A stretch of 64,000 nt of DNA from an uncultured Clostridia bacterium (lineage in GTDB: Bacteria > Bacillota > Clostridia > Oscillospirales > Ruminococcaceae). This document shows positions 31,773 to 40,544 of this stretch, in pieces. The stretch spans positions 1 through 64,000 of the forward strand of contig CANQWC010000005.1 in the NCBI GenBank assembly GCA_947627455.1, in the 5' to 3' direction. The position numbers and the translations under genes are program-made. The notes under the pieces were generated by a model. That model did no database searches. It was not told where the DNA came from and saw only the letters and a program-made list of their open reading frames with translations. Every line of letters starts with the position of its first letter. Within the stretch, counting starts at the first letter, position 1.

Positions 31773-33299
31773 TCACATCAGCGGGGAGAAGACCTTCAGG
31801 ACGGCTTGGAGGAGGCCGTAGAGCGCGCCCTTTTTCTTGATCTCTTCGAGAGTTACCTCGCGGGAGAGGGCTTGGGTTTCGAGAAAATCTTTCTCGACAT
31901 CGGCGACGCAGGCCGTTTTATAGAGCAGAACGCAGTTCTCGAAGTGGAGGTAGAGGCTTCGGAAGTCGAAGTTGGCGGTGCCGACGATGGCGACCTTGCC
32001 GTCCATCACGACGCTTTTTGCGTGAATGAACCCCGGGGTGTACTCGAAAATTTTGACGCCGCTCATCAGCAGGGCGCTGTAGTTCGACCTCGTGACCGCC
32101 AACACCATTTTCTTGTCGGGAATGTGGGGGGTGATGATCCTGACATCGACGCCGCTTTTTGCCGCGTGGCAGAGCGCGGTGGTGAGTTCGTTATCGAGAA
32201 TTAAATATGGGGTCGTGATGTAAAAATGGTCGGCGGCGCTGTTGACGAGGCCGATGTAGGCGAGTTCGGCGGTGAGGTCGTCGGTAGAAGGGCCGTCGGC
32301 AAAGGGCTGTACGCAGCCGTCGCTCTCGCAGATAAGCGTGCTCGCGTAGTCTTTGTAGTCGATCTCGGTCTCGGAGCGGGAGAAGTGCCAGAGCTGTAAG
32401 AATGTCTCGGTGAGCTTTGTTACGGCCTGACCCTTTATCATCACGCCCGTGTCCTTCCAGTGGCCGAAGCGCTCGACCTCGTTGATATATTCATCGGCGA
32501 GGTTGAGGCCGCCCGTGAAGCCGACGTTGCCGTCGATGACCACGATTTTTCTATGGTCGCGGTAGTTGAGGAAGGCGTCGAGCGAGGGCTTCATTTTGTT
32601 GAATACCGACACGCGGAAGCCCATCTCTTCAAGCTGTTTGTCGTATTTCTTGGGGAGCTTGTTGATGGTGCCGAAGTCGTCGTACATTATTCTGACCTCG
32701 ACGCCCTCGGCGACCTTTTCTTTGAGGATATCAAGGATTGAGCCGAACATTTTGCCCTCTTCGATGATGAAGTATTCGATGAAGATGAAGCGCTCGGCTT
32801 TTTTGAGCTCTTTCAAAAGCGCGGCGAAGTATTCCTCGCCCGAGGGGAAATAGACCGACTCGGTGTTGCGGTAGACGGGCGCGTAGGCGGTCTGCCCGAT
32901 GTATTTCATCTGCTTTGCGACGACGGGCTCGCCCTCGGCAATTTCGGAGAGGGGGTCGTCGGGGTTGGGCAGGGTGTTGCGCATCAGCGTGCGGTAGTTG
33001 CGGAAGCGCTTGGCTATTCTTCGGTTCTGCTTCGACTTTGCAAAGAGAATATAGAGCGGGGCGCCGATAATCGGCACCGCCATCACAAGAATGGCCCACG
33101 GTAGCTTGAACGACGGGTTCATGTTCTGGTTCGCGATGTCAAGAACAATCAGCGCCGCAAGGATCATCGTTATTAAATAGTACAGCGAGAAGCGGTTGGC
33201 CATGAAAAAGATCAGGACAAAGAGAATTATCACCTGAACAAGCATCAGGAGAGCGGTGATGAACAGCCTGCTCTGCAAGAATTTTACAATTTTCTTCAT
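31773..33299 (-). CDS. cls: Cardiolipin synthase (phospholipase D family)
   Basis: A 508-residue membrane enzyme joining two phosphatidylglycerols into cardiolipin. Two to three hydrophobic segments occupy residues 12-95. Two HKD motifs are intact: HRKIVVIDG (about 250) and HAKSVVMDG (about 425), each in a PLD domain. ATG 33299 follows GGAGGGG. Transcription converges with prmA. Length and layout match clostridial Cls proteins. Confidence 0.94.
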   Translation of the reverse strand: MKKIVKFLQSRLFITALLMLVQVIILFVLIFFMANRFSLYYLITMILAALIVLDIANQNMNPSFKLPWAILVMAVPIIGAPLYILFAKSKQNRRIAKRFRNYRTLMRNTLPNPDDPLSEIAEGEPVVAKQMKYIGQTAYAPVYRNTESVYFPSGEEYFAALLKELKKAERFIFIEYFIIEEGKMFGSILDILKEKVAEGVEVRIMYDDFGTINKLPKKYDKQLEEMGFRVSVFNKMKPSLDAFLNYRDHRKIVVIDGNVGFTGGLNLADEYINEVERFGHWKDTGVMIKGQAVTKLTETFLQLWHFSRSETEIDYKDYASTLICESDGCVQPFADGPSTDDLTAELAYIGLVNSAADHFYITTPYLILDNELTTALCHAAKSGVDVRIITPHIPDKKMVLAVTRSNYSALLMSGVKIFEYTPGFIHAKSVVMDGKVAIVGTANFDFRSLYLHFENCVLLYKTACVADVEKDFLETQALSREVTLEEIKKKGALYGLLQAVLKVFSPLM

Positions 33300-33410
33300 A
33301 ATACCCCTCCGAACGTTGAATTTTTTCTCTTAGTTACATTATACACCCCTTGTCAAGTGCCGAAAAAGTTACAAGTTGGTTACAGGTTTATTACGATTCG
33401 GGTTTAGAGG

Positions 33411-33439
33411 TTGACATTTTGATTCTTCGGGGATAAAAT
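33411..33439 (+). promoter_or_regulatory. Promoter of the kinase-like gene
   Basis: TTGACA (33411-33416), 17 bp, TAAAAT (33434-33439), followed by GAAAGGAAG before ATG 33512. Confidence 0.8.
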
Positions 33440-33511
33440 ATAAATGGCATATCGCGCGGGAAATTCTGCGCGGCGGGCTTGACTTTTCTTTTCTGAAAGG
33501 AAGATTTATAT

Positions 33512-35296
33512 ATGAGTGAACACAAGATGCTCTGTATGGGGTGCATGGAACCTCTTGACGGGGCGGGGGTCTGTCCGCACTGCGGATATGACGACTCTGT
33601 ACCGTCGCTGCCGAGCTATCTTCAGCCGAAAACCGTTCTTGACGGCAGATATATTGTCGGCAAGCTTTATTCGCTTAACGGCGAATCGGCGGTTTATATC
33701 GGATATGACACGAACGCCGAGGAAAAGGTGTTTATCCGCGAATATATGCCCGACGCGCTCTGCTCGCGGACAAGAGAAGCCCCCGACCTTAAGGTCAACG
33801 CGGGGGCGGTGGTTCAGTTCAAGAATTATATGTCGGAATTCATCGAGCTGAATAAATCGGTGGCGAGGCTTCGCACTATGTCGCATATTCTTGCGCCGAT
33901 CGATATGTTTTCCCAGAACAACACCGCTTATGTGATCACTCAGTATACCGACGCGATAACCCTGAAACAGTATTTGGCCGACAACGCGGGCGAGCTTACC
34001 TGGGAGCAGGTCAAAAAGCTCTTCCCGCCGCTGCTGACCACCCTCGCCTGCATACATAACGCGGGCGTGCTTCATCGGGGAATATGCCTTGAAAATATTC
34101 TTGTCACCGACAGGGGAGAGCTTTTGCTGACGGGGTTCTCTATACCCGCTGTCAGGACCGTAAACACCGACCTCGCGCCTGAGCTTTATACGGGTTATTC
34201 CGCGCCCGAACAGTATGCGTCGAGCGACTGGATAGGCACTTGGACGGACGTTTACGCGGTCGCGGCGGTGATGTATCGGCTTCTGACGGGGTGTATGCCG
34301 ACAGAACCGATGGCGAGGGTCGGAAACGACGACCTTCTTGAACCCGCAAAAATCAACCCGAACGTTCCCGCAAATGTCTCTAAGGTTATTATGCAGGCGA
34401 TGAGGCTTAACTGCGACCAGAGGATTCAGACGGTTACGGACTTTGTCACAAAGCTGTTCGACCAGCCGAGCTATATGCAGAAGATGCCGAACGGAGCTAC
34501 TCAGACCATTCCGATTCAGGTGCCGAAGCAGCAGACATCGAAGAGCCGCAAAAAGAAGAAGAAAAAGAAGAATAACGCCGCCGTCGCGAACGCTTTTATG
34601 CTTCTTGGAGCGTGCGTTCTCATCGGGTTTGTAGTCGCGGCGTTTGTGATGCTCGCAAGAATGCTTTTGCCGCCGACGGGCGAGCAGCCTGTCACGAGCG
34701 GGACGGTTTCGGATATTCCGCCGATTGTTTCAAACGTCGGCACATCAAACGAGATAGTGTCGAGCGTTACCGACGCGACGCAGCCGCCGATTTCATCGGA
34801 AGCGACAACCACCGCAAGACCGCAGGGCAACCCGTTTGTGATGCCCGACTTACTCGGGCAGAGGTATGACTCGGTGGCGAGCAACCCGACTTGGAAGGAG
34901 CGCCTTGAATTCGACGTAACCTATGACTATTCGGACGAATATGAAAAGGGCCTGATCTATGAGCAGGACATCGAGAAGGGGACGACGCTTTACCCGATTC
35001 AGAAGGTGAAGATATCGGTCAGCAACGGCCTTAAGGTGGTCGAGATTCCCGATTTCTTTGACCCCGATACTGGCGCGAGAATGACGAGAGAGGAATATAT
35101 CGCGATTCTTGACGGGCTCAATATCAAGTATTCGTGCAGGGATATCGAGACGCCGAACGAGATGTCGGGGTATGTCATGGCGGTATACTGCGCCGAGACG
35201 GGCGGAGAGGTCGGCGGCGAGATAAACGTTGCCGAGGGGAACACCCTTTACGTCGATGTTTCGGTATTTACACCCGGGCTTTCGCTGGCGGGATAA
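33512..35296 (+). CDS. Zinc-ribbon / degenerate Ser-Thr kinase / PASTA membrane protein
   Basis: 594 residues. It starts with a zinc ribbon (Cys8, Cys11, Cys21, Cys24) and continues with a kinase-fold domain (about 45-320), a Lys-rich stretch, one membrane helix (about 353-383) and two PASTA-like domains (about 435-590). The kinase is probably inactive or atypical: the catalytic loop reads HRGICLEN (188-195) with Gly for the HRD aspartate, DFG is replaced by TGF (207-209), and the usual VAIK lysine position reads VFIRE. The SAPEQY activation-end motif (about 230) remains. PASTA domains normally bind peptidoglycan outside the cell. It may sense the wall and signal by binding rather than phosphorylation; that is inference. 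Confidence 0.85.
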   Translation: MSEHKMLCMGCMEPLDGAGVCPHCGYDDSVPSLPSYLQPKTVLDGRYIVGKLYSLNGESAVYIGYDTNAEEKVFIREYMPDALCSRTREAPDLKVNAGAVVQFKNYMSEFIELNKSVARLRTMSHILAPIDMFSQNNTAYVITQYTDAITLKQYLADNAGELTWEQVKKLFPPLLTTLACIHNAGVLHRGICLENILVTDRGELLLTGFSIPAVRTVNTDLAPELYTGYSAPEQYASSDWIGTWTDVYAVAAVMYRLLTGCMPTEPMARVGNDDLLEPAKINPNVPANVSKVIMQAMRLNCDQRIQTVTDFVTKLFDQPSYMQKMPNGATQTIPIQVPKQQTSKSRKKKKKKKNNAAVANAFMLLGACVLIGFVVAAFVMLARMLLPPTGEQPVTSGTVSDIPPIVSNVGTSNEIVSSVTDATQPPISSEATTTARPQGNPFVMPDLLGQRYDSVASNPTWKERLEFDVTYDYSDEYEKGLIYEQDIEKGTTLYPIQKVKISVSNGLKVVEIPDFFDPDTGARMTREEYIAILDGLNIKYSCRDIETPNEMSGYVMAVYCAETGGEVGGEINVAEGNTLYVDVSVFTPGLSLAG

Positions 35297-35297
35297 T

Positions 35298-35565
35298 GCC
35301 CCTCTGCCACAAGAAAACAAACCCGCATAATCTAACGCAAAGCCGTCAACTTCATCGTTGGCGGCTCTTGCATTACATACAGTAGTGCGTGCGAGCCGCC
35401 GCCTTGAATTTGGCGGCTTTGCGCGACTCTATCATATGCCTGTTTTGTTCCTGCTCGACTGCCCTCGACAAAAACGACCGTCTCGGTTGTCTTGCAGACA
35501 AAACATGGCATATGAGGCGTTCGCGGTGCTCACCGAGCACTTTTGTTTTCTTATGTCAGAGGGGC
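35298..35565. repeat. 268-bp element with 24-bp inverted ends and inner stems
   Basis: GCCCCTCTG (35298-35306) and AAGAAAACAAA (35311-35321) pair perfectly with TTTGTTTTCTT (35542-35552) and CAGAGGGGC (35557-35565). Inside are CGCAAAGCCG with CGGCTTTGCG, GGCGGCTC with GAGCCGCC, CATATGCC with GGCATATG, and GTGCTC-ACC-GAGCAC. It begins right after the kinase stop. It could be a MITE or a structured RNA; no clear target duplication and no coding frame are seen. Confidence 0.65.
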
Positions 35566-35606
35566 AAACAGGGCTTTGCAGTAAAATATGTACAGAATAT
35601 TTACAA

Positions 35607-35638
35607 AAGACGTGTCGATTTTCGGCACGTCTTTGTTG
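35607..35638 (+). terminator. Hairpin upstream of pfkA, terminator-like
   Basis: AAAGACGTG and CACGTCTTT form a stem followed by TTTGTT, just ahead of the pfkA promoter. It may end transcription from the kinase or the 268-bp element. Confidence 0.6.
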
Positions 35639-35648
35639 CAGTTGATTC

Positions 35649-35677
35649 TTGACTTTATTTTGTCCTTGTGATATTCT
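35649..35677 (+). promoter_or_regulatory. pfkA promoter
   Basis: TTGACT (35649-35654), 17 bp, TATTCT (35672-35677). The leader to ATG 35755 holds two small hairpins (GCGGC/GCCGC and TTTCACGAATTTCAGTGAA-like) and AGGAGGAG. Confidence 0.75.
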
Positions 35678-35754
35678 AAATGTAACTGCGGCGGGCAATA
35701 CTGCCGCTGCGCAATCTGTTTCACGAATTTCAGTGAAGTAGGAGGAGTTACTTT

Positions 35755-36729
35755 ATGGCTATGACAATAGGTATCCTTACCAGCGGCGGCGACGCCCCGG
35801 GCATGAACGCCGCAATCCGTGCGGTGGCAAGATCGGCTATCGCGAGGGGATATAAGGTCATCGGAATCCGCAGGGGCTATCAGGGACTTATCGAGGGCGA
35901 TATGTTCGAGCTTGGAGCCAGAGACGTATCGGATATTCTTCACCGCGGCGGCACCGTTCTTTGCACCGCAAGAAGCAAGGAATTCACCACGGCGGCGGGT
36001 CTTGAAAAGGCCAAGAAAAACCTCGACAGCGCGGGAATTGACGCGCTTGTGGTTATCGGCGGCGACGGAACCTATCGCGGAGCGCTCGACCTTTCGCACA
36101 TGGGCGTCAAGTGCATCGGAATTCCGGGGACTATCGACAACGACATCGTTTGCACCGAGTATACCATCGGGTTTGACACCGCTCAGAACACCGCGCTTGA
36201 TATGCTTGACAAGCTTAAAGACACCGAAATGTCGCATTCGCGCTGCTCGGTGGTTGAAGTAATGGGAAGAAACGCAGGCCATATCGGCGTAAACGTTGCT
36301 GCCGCAACGGGAGCTATCGACTGTCTTACAGTTGAGGTGCCGTTCGATCTTGACGACATCTGCCGCAAGATTTCGGAGCAGAAGCACGCGGGCAAGACCC
36401 ACTTTGAACTCATCGTCTGCGAGGGGGTTGTTCACGACGACTTCACCTCGGAGCACATCGCAAAATATATCGAGTCAAAGACGGGGGTGACATCACGCGC
36501 AACCGTTTTGGGCCACGTTCAGAGGGGCGGCGCGCCGACCTGCTATGACAGAGTTATGGCCCTCAAGATGGGCTACTACGCGGTAGAGCTGCTCTCGAAC
36601 GGCTATAAGAACAGAATCGTAGCAGTCAAGAACAACAAGCTTGTCGACTATGACATCGACGAGGCGCTCAGAATGCAGAAGGGCTATGACGAAAAGCTTC
36701 ATTCGGTTCTGAGGGTGCTTTCGATCTGA
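35755..36729 (+). CDS. pfkA: ATP-dependent 6-phosphofructokinase
   Basis: A 324-residue committed-step glycolytic enzyme. Present are GILTSGGDAPGMNAAIR, GGDGTYRGA (ATP site), GIPGTIDNDI with the catalytic Asp near residue 128, and EVMGRNAGHIG for fructose-6-phosphate binding. Family length is about 320. AGGAGGAG precedes ATG. The gene is transcribed from its own promoter, apart from pgk-tpiA-gpmI further on. Confidence 0.96.
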   Translation: MAMTIGILTSGGDAPGMNAAIRAVARSAIARGYKVIGIRRGYQGLIEGDMFELGARDVSDILHRGGTVLCTARSKEFTTAAGLEKAKKNLDSAGIDALVVIGGDGTYRGALDLSHMGVKCIGIPGTIDNDIVCTEYTIGFDTAQNTALDMLDKLKDTEMSHSRCSVVEVMGRNAGHIGVNVAAATGAIDCLTVEVPFDLDDICRKISEQKHAGKTHFELIVCEGVVHDDFTSEHIAKYIESKTGVTSRATVLGHVQRGGAPTCYDRVMALKMGYYAVELLSNGYKNRIVAVKNNKLVDYDIDEALRMQKGYDEKLHSVLRVLSI

Positions 36730-36750
36730 TCGCAAAGACAACAAAAATTT

Positions 36751-36849
36751 AAGAGTAGGGGCACGAGCGTGAATTAGTGCCGAACAGACGGGGAGTTGCT
36801 GTTCGGACAAAACGCCTTTCGGCTGCGGTTCGTGCTCCGCATCCCGCTT
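36751..36849 (+). ncRNA. Tetrahydrofolate (THF/folT) riboswitch
   Basis: The leader has the motif order of the folT THF riboswitch: AGAGTAG at the start, GCACGA pairing with TCGTGC (P2), GCGT pairing with ACGC (P3), a hairpin CCGAACAG/CTGTTCGG, a GCC-TTTC-GGC hairpin, TGCGGTT and the terminal CCGCATCCCGCTT, which pairs back to the AAGAGTAGGG start. It sits directly before a folate-type ECF transporter gene, the usual target. It probably represses folT translation when folate is plentiful. Confidence 0.8.
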
Positions 36850-36925
36850 AACATGCCTATATCTGCCTTTTTCGGCTCTTCTGCATATTAAGCAGGTCAC
36901 TGTTTATTTCAAGGAGGGAATCGCC

Positions 36926-37735
36926 GTGAAAGGCTTTTTCAATCTGTTCGGGCGCTCGGCAAAAGAGCTTAAAAGCATTCGCTGCCTGACTATCACCGCT
37001 ATGCTCATCGCGCTGGACCTCGCGATAAAGCTTGTGACAACCATGCGCGCAAGCGACACCCTGCATATTTCCTTCGCGTTTGTGGCGCTTGCTTCGGTCT
37101 CGATGCTCTACGGCCCGACCGTGGGGTTCATCGCGGGAATGATAACCGACCTGCTCGGGTATCTTATCAGCCCGTCGGGGGCTTTTGATATCAGGTTTAC
37201 GCTCATCGAGGCGCTCGGGGCGATGATCTACGGGATATTTCTTTATAACGCTCAGAACGACCGCTGGCTTGTGCCGAGGGTCATCGCGGCAAAGACGACT
37301 GTCGTGATAATCTGTAACCTATGGCTTACGACATGGGCGGTGGCGTCGCTCGCGGGGAAGGGCTTTTTGGCGATGCTTCCCGCAAGGGCGATAAAAAACA
37401 TCGTTCAGCTGCCCGTTGACATTATTCTTCTCTCGCTGATTCTGCCCATCGTGCTGAAAATTTGGCAGGCGGTGCCCGGGAACAAGAGGGTAATCGACGA
37501 AAAGCTTTTATTCTGCGACGAGAGCGTCGGAAAGGCGATGATCGCGCTGACGGTGCTTATGCTTATTATAGTTGTATGCCTCGGGTATGCCGCGCAGAAT
37601 ATCAGCGATCAGCTTAAAGAGCTCAAGGTCTCGGTTAATTCTCAGGCGGAGGAAATTGAAAAGCACGACGCGGAGATCGCGAAAATATATGAGGAATTGG
37701 GCATCGAGAGGCCCGAGACGGAGACGGAAGAATAA
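36926..37735 (+). CDS. folT: ECF transporter folate-specificity (S) component
   Basis: A 269-residue membrane protein with about six hydrophobic segments in residues 20-180 and an N-terminal cytoplasmic part. FVALASVSMLYGPTVGFIAG and ITDLLGYLISPSGAFDI match folate S components, which bind vitamin outside and work with shared EcfA/EcfT energising subunits encoded elsewhere. A seventh helix and a charged coiled-coil tail (about 205-269) extend it beyond the usual length. GTG 36926 is preceded by AAGGAGGG. The THF riboswitch upstream supports the folate assignment. Confidence 0.88.
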   Translation: MKGFFNLFGRSAKELKSIRCLTITAMLIALDLAIKLVTTMRASDTLHISFAFVALASVSMLYGPTVGFIAGMITDLLGYLISPSGAFDIRFTLIEALGAMIYGIFLYNAQNDRWLVPRVIAAKTTVVIICNLWLTTWAVASLAGKGFLAMLPARAIKNIVQLPVDIILLSLILPIVLKIWQAVPGNKRVIDEKLLFCDESVGKAMIALTVLMLIIVVCLGYAAQNISDQLKELKVSVNSQAEEIEKHDAEIAKIYEELGIERPETETEE

Positions 37736-37777
37736 TTTTTCAAATCCCTTGAAAACAGGGGGAAAATATGTTAGAAT

Positions 37778-37803
37778 AAAAGGCGGAGGGTATCCGCCTT
37801 TTG
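37778..37803 (+). terminator. Rho-independent terminator after folT
   Basis: AAAAGGCGGA, five-base loop, TCCGCCTTTT: a perfect 10-bp stem ending in T run. Confidence 0.9.
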
Positions 37804-37850
37804 TAATATTGCCTGTCCTCGGGGAATATAATTTTCCGTGAGGTGATTTT

Positions 37851-38417
37851 ATGAATCAGCAAAGGCACTCGCCCGATATCGCGCTGGCGGTTTTCACGGC
37901 CGTCGGGGTGACGGCGGGGGTGATACTCAGCCTTGGGTTTGACGAGGATTATCTTGTCGGGCTCTGCGGCGTCGGGAGGAAGATTTCGCTCGCGGGCGGC
38001 GGGAATTGGTTCGCGGTTTTTATGAGCTCGTTCGGCGGCTCGGCGATTCTTCTCGGGGCGGCGTTTTTGCTCGGGTTTTCGGCGATAGCTCAGCCTGCGG
38101 AGCTTCTTTTGGTCGGCTTTAGGGGGCTCGGGCTCGGGCTTTGCGTCAGAGGGGTATACCTCGGCGGGAACGTTCTGAGCTCGATGGCGGCGTTTCTGCC
38201 CTTTGCGGTTTTTTCGACAGCGGTGCTGATACTCTCGGCGAGGGAGGCGTTTTATCTTTCGCAGAGATATCTTGCACTCTCGACGACAGACGAAAACCGC
38301 CTCGGGATACGCTCGCAGGTTCGGGATTATTCCGCAAGGTTTATGATATATTTTTTGCTGCTCGCGGTTTTGGCGGCGGGCGACACTTTTCTGGCGGGGG
38401 TGCTGGCCTCGGCCTGA
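37851..38417 (+). CDS. Membrane protein, SpoIIM-like
   Basis: 188 residues with five or so hydrophobic segments. The central ILLGAAFLLGFSAIAQPAEL followed by VGFRGLGLGLCVRGVYL resembles the core of stage II sporulation protein M, part of the engulfment complex with SpoIID and SpoIIP. The length is close to the family. GAGGTGA precedes ATG 37851. The match rests on this central motif only; a generic DUF95-type membrane protein is the alternative. Confidence 0.6.
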   Translation: MNQQRHSPDIALAVFTAVGVTAGVILSLGFDEDYLVGLCGVGRKISLAGGGNWFAVFMSSFGGSAILLGAAFLLGFSAIAQPAELLLVGFRGLGLGLCVRGVYLGGNVLSSMAAFLPFAVFSTAVLILSAREAFYLSQRYLALSTTDENRLGIRSQVRDYSARFMIYFLLLAVLAAGDTFLAGVLASA

Positions 38418-38437
38418 GATTGGAAAGGAATGTAAAA

Positions 38438-39340
38438 ATGGGACTGTTTTCAAACTATGAAAAGGTGGGAAAGGGCGTTTCGAAGGACCCCGACAATAAG
38501 ATTGCGCTGTTTAGGTTCATCGACATTTATACATCGCATTTTTCAAAGCTGGTCGCGCTTAATTTCATCTTTTTGCTGGCGCTTCTGCCCTTCGCGGGGA
38601 TAATGTTCGTTGAGTATCTCGACCTTGAGGTTTCGGTATATTATATTCTTATGTATGTGCTGTTTGTGCTGTCGGGGATATTCGTCGGGCCTGCGATCTG
38701 CGGGTTCATGAAGGTGCTCAGAAATATTTCCTGCCGTCGGCCCGTGTTCATCTGGGCGGACTATTGGAGAGCTTTTCGCCTTAACTTTAAGCAGGGGGCA
38801 ATAATGGGCGTTATCGACATGTTCGCCGTGGTCGCGATGTCGTTTGCGTTTCCCCTCTATTACAGGCTCGGCGAGGAAAATTCGTTCTTTAATATTCCGT
38901 TTTTAATCTGCATCGTTGTTACCTTTATCTTCATCATGATGCACTTTTATATCTATTTGCTGATAGTCTCGACAAACCTCAGCCTTTGGCAGATTCTCAG
39001 GAACTCGCTGTTTCTTACGGCGATAGAGATCAAGACAAGCGTTATAAACCTGCTCACGACGGTTATTCTGGTTCTGGCGTCGGTGCTGCTGTTCCCGTGG
39101 ACGGTGCTTTTGCTCATCGTGCTGCCGTCGTTTTTGGGGCTGCTCTATGCGTTTAACTGCTTCCCCGCGATAAGGCAGCACATCATCAAGCCGTATTACG
39201 ACGAGAGGGGAGAGGAGATGCCCGACCTCAGCTATACTCAGCCGACAGAGGAGACCGAGGCGGTGTTTGTAGATACCCCCGAGACGGAGATACCTCAGGA
39301 GCCGCCGAAAAAGAAAAAGGGAAAAAAGAGAATCAGATGA
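38438..39340 (+). CDS. DUF624 / YesL-family membrane protein
   Basis: 300 residues starting MGLFSNYEKVGKGVSKD. About five membrane helices, with the family-typical LFRFIDIYTSHFSKLVALNF, the GPAICGFMKVLRN loop and the FIWADYWRAFRLNFKQGAIM motif. The C-terminus is a Glu- then Lys-rich cytoplasmic tail (PPKKKKGKKR). YesL-type proteins often accompany sugar uptake genes but their role is unknown. ATG 38438 with GGAAAGGA is chosen; the same frame is open upstream through the previous gene, but that part is not coding. Confidence 0.85.
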   Translation: MGLFSNYEKVGKGVSKDPDNKIALFRFIDIYTSHFSKLVALNFIFLLALLPFAGIMFVEYLDLEVSVYYILMYVLFVLSGIFVGPAICGFMKVLRNISCRRPVFIWADYWRAFRLNFKQGAIMGVIDMFAVVAMSFAFPLYYRLGEENSFFNIPFLICIVVTFIFIMMHFYIYLLIVSTNLSLWQILRNSLFLTAIEIKTSVINLLTTVILVLASVLLFPWTVLLLIVLPSFLGLLYAFNCFPAIRQHIIKPYYDERGEEMPDLSYTQPTEETEAVFVDTPETEIPQEPPKKKKGKKRIR

Positions 39341-39372
39341 TATGTACCCGCCCGAATCAGGCGGGACAGGGG

Positions 39373-39549
39373 TTACATGAACATTCCTCCGAGAATGTCC
39401 ATCATCGTTCCTACCGAGCGCATGGCCTTTACCGAGTTGGACTTAAGGCGGCGCTTTTCGGTTTTTGTCGCGTTGGTGAGGGCGTAGGTCACGACTCCTG
39501 CCGCCATTCCCACCGCAACTCCCTTTGCGAGCGAGGATACGTTCATCAT
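39373..39549 (-). CDS. Small conserved-looking protein, 58 residues
   Basis: The minus-strand frame reads MMNVSSLAKGVAVGMAAGVV followed by a basic segment (TKTEKRRLKS) and ends MMDILGGMFM. The Gly/Ala-rich hydrophobic N-terminus could insert in or lie on the membrane, similar to YtxH-like small proteins. AGG-type ribosome site (GGCAGGAAA) is upstream of ATG 39549. It fills an otherwise empty gap of 329 bases between two plus-strand genes. I recall similar small proteins in related clostridia but cannot name a family. Confidence 0.65.
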   Translation of the reverse strand: MMNVSSLAKGVAVGMAAGVVTYALTNATKTEKRRLKSNSVKAMRSVGTMMDILGGMFM

Positions 39550-39669
39550 TGTTCATTTCCTGCCTTTCAATATATTGTGAAAATATTCTGTACCGATTTC
39601 TTGCATTTAAACCTTAAAATTCACCCTTTTTTGACGTAAAAATTTCCAATTTGTAAAGGACTGATAGAT

Positions 39670-40530
39670 ATGTCGGATTTAAAACGGGTCGCGGCGATTC
39701 ATGACCTATCGGGCGTCGGCAGATGCTCGCTTTCGGTGATTTTTCCGACGCTCTCGGTGATGGGAATTCAGGTCTGCGCGGTGCCGACAGCGCTTTTATC
39801 GACCCACACAAACGGCTTCGGCGACGTTGTTCTCAAGGATATGACCGACTATATTCCCGAGGCGCTGAGGCATTATATTTCCGCGGAAATAGGCTTTGAC
39901 TGCGTTTACTCGGGGTTTTTGGCCTCGCAGGAGCAGGTGAGCCACTGCCTTGAATTCATGGACAGCTTTAAGAACGCCCTGAGAGTCGTCGACCCCGTTA
40001 TGGGGGACGGCGGAAAGAGGTATCGGACCTATGACGACGCGCTCTGCAGAAGAATGGGGGAGCTCGTCGCGGCGGCGGATATCATCACGCCTAACCTGAC
40101 CGAGGCTTCGATTCTTCTTGACATGCCCTACCCGAACGCGCCGCTGACCGTCGGCGAGATTAAGAAAACCTTGGTGAAGCTTTCGGCAAAAGGGCCGAAG
40201 ACGGTCGTTATCACAAGCGTTGTGACGGCCGACGGGGAGATATGCAACGTGGGGTATGACAGCGAGCACAACGCGTTCTGGCGGGTGCCCTATGAGGCTA
40301 TCCCGAAGAGCTACCCGGGGACGGGCGACATCTTCGCGAGCATTCTCACGGGGGGGATTCTTTTGGGGGACAGCCTGCCCATCGCGATGACGAGGGCGAC
40401 GGCTTTCTGCGAGTACGCAATCAAGACGACATTCGGCTACGGCGCGCCCGCCCGCGAGGGGGTTATGCTTGAAAAATGCCTGCCGATGCTCGCGGAGAAG
40501 CAGAGCTTTACGGAGTACAGGCAGCTTTGA
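39670..40530 (+). CDS. pdxK: Pyridoxal/pyridoxamine kinase
   Basis: A 286-residue PfkB-type ribokinase fold enzyme phosphorylating vitamin B6 forms in pyridoxal-phosphate salvage. Signatures are HDLSGVGRCSL near the N-terminus, PTALLSTHTNGFG, VVDPVMGDGGKRY, ITPNLTEASIL and the catalytic PGTGDIFASILTGG with Asp near residue 221. ATG 39670 is preceded by AAAGGA. The strong multi-hairpin element follows the stop codon. Confidence 0.93.
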   Translation: MSDLKRVAAIHDLSGVGRCSLSVIFPTLSVMGIQVCAVPTALLSTHTNGFGDVVLKDMTDYIPEALRHYISAEIGFDCVYSGFLASQEQVSHCLEFMDSFKNALRVVDPVMGDGGKRYRTYDDALCRRMGELVAAADIITPNLTEASILLDMPYPNAPLTVGEIKKTLVKLSAKGPKTVVITSVVTADGEICNVGYDSEHNAFWRVPYEAIPKSYPGTGDIFASILTGGILLGDSLPIAMTRATAFCEYAIKTTFGYGAPAREGVMLEKCLPMLAEKQSFTEYRQL

Positions 40531-40544
40531 GGAAACTTTAACGC

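Noticed and set aside
35298-35565. 6S RNA
   Set aside because: The closing helix suggested it, but the multibranched interior lacks the single central bubble of 6S RNA and the length is too great. It is kept as an unnamed element.
38141-38437. N-terminal extension of the YesL-like protein
   Set aside because: The extension overlaps the SpoIIM-like gene, has no membrane pattern and no ribosome site; ATG 38438 has both.
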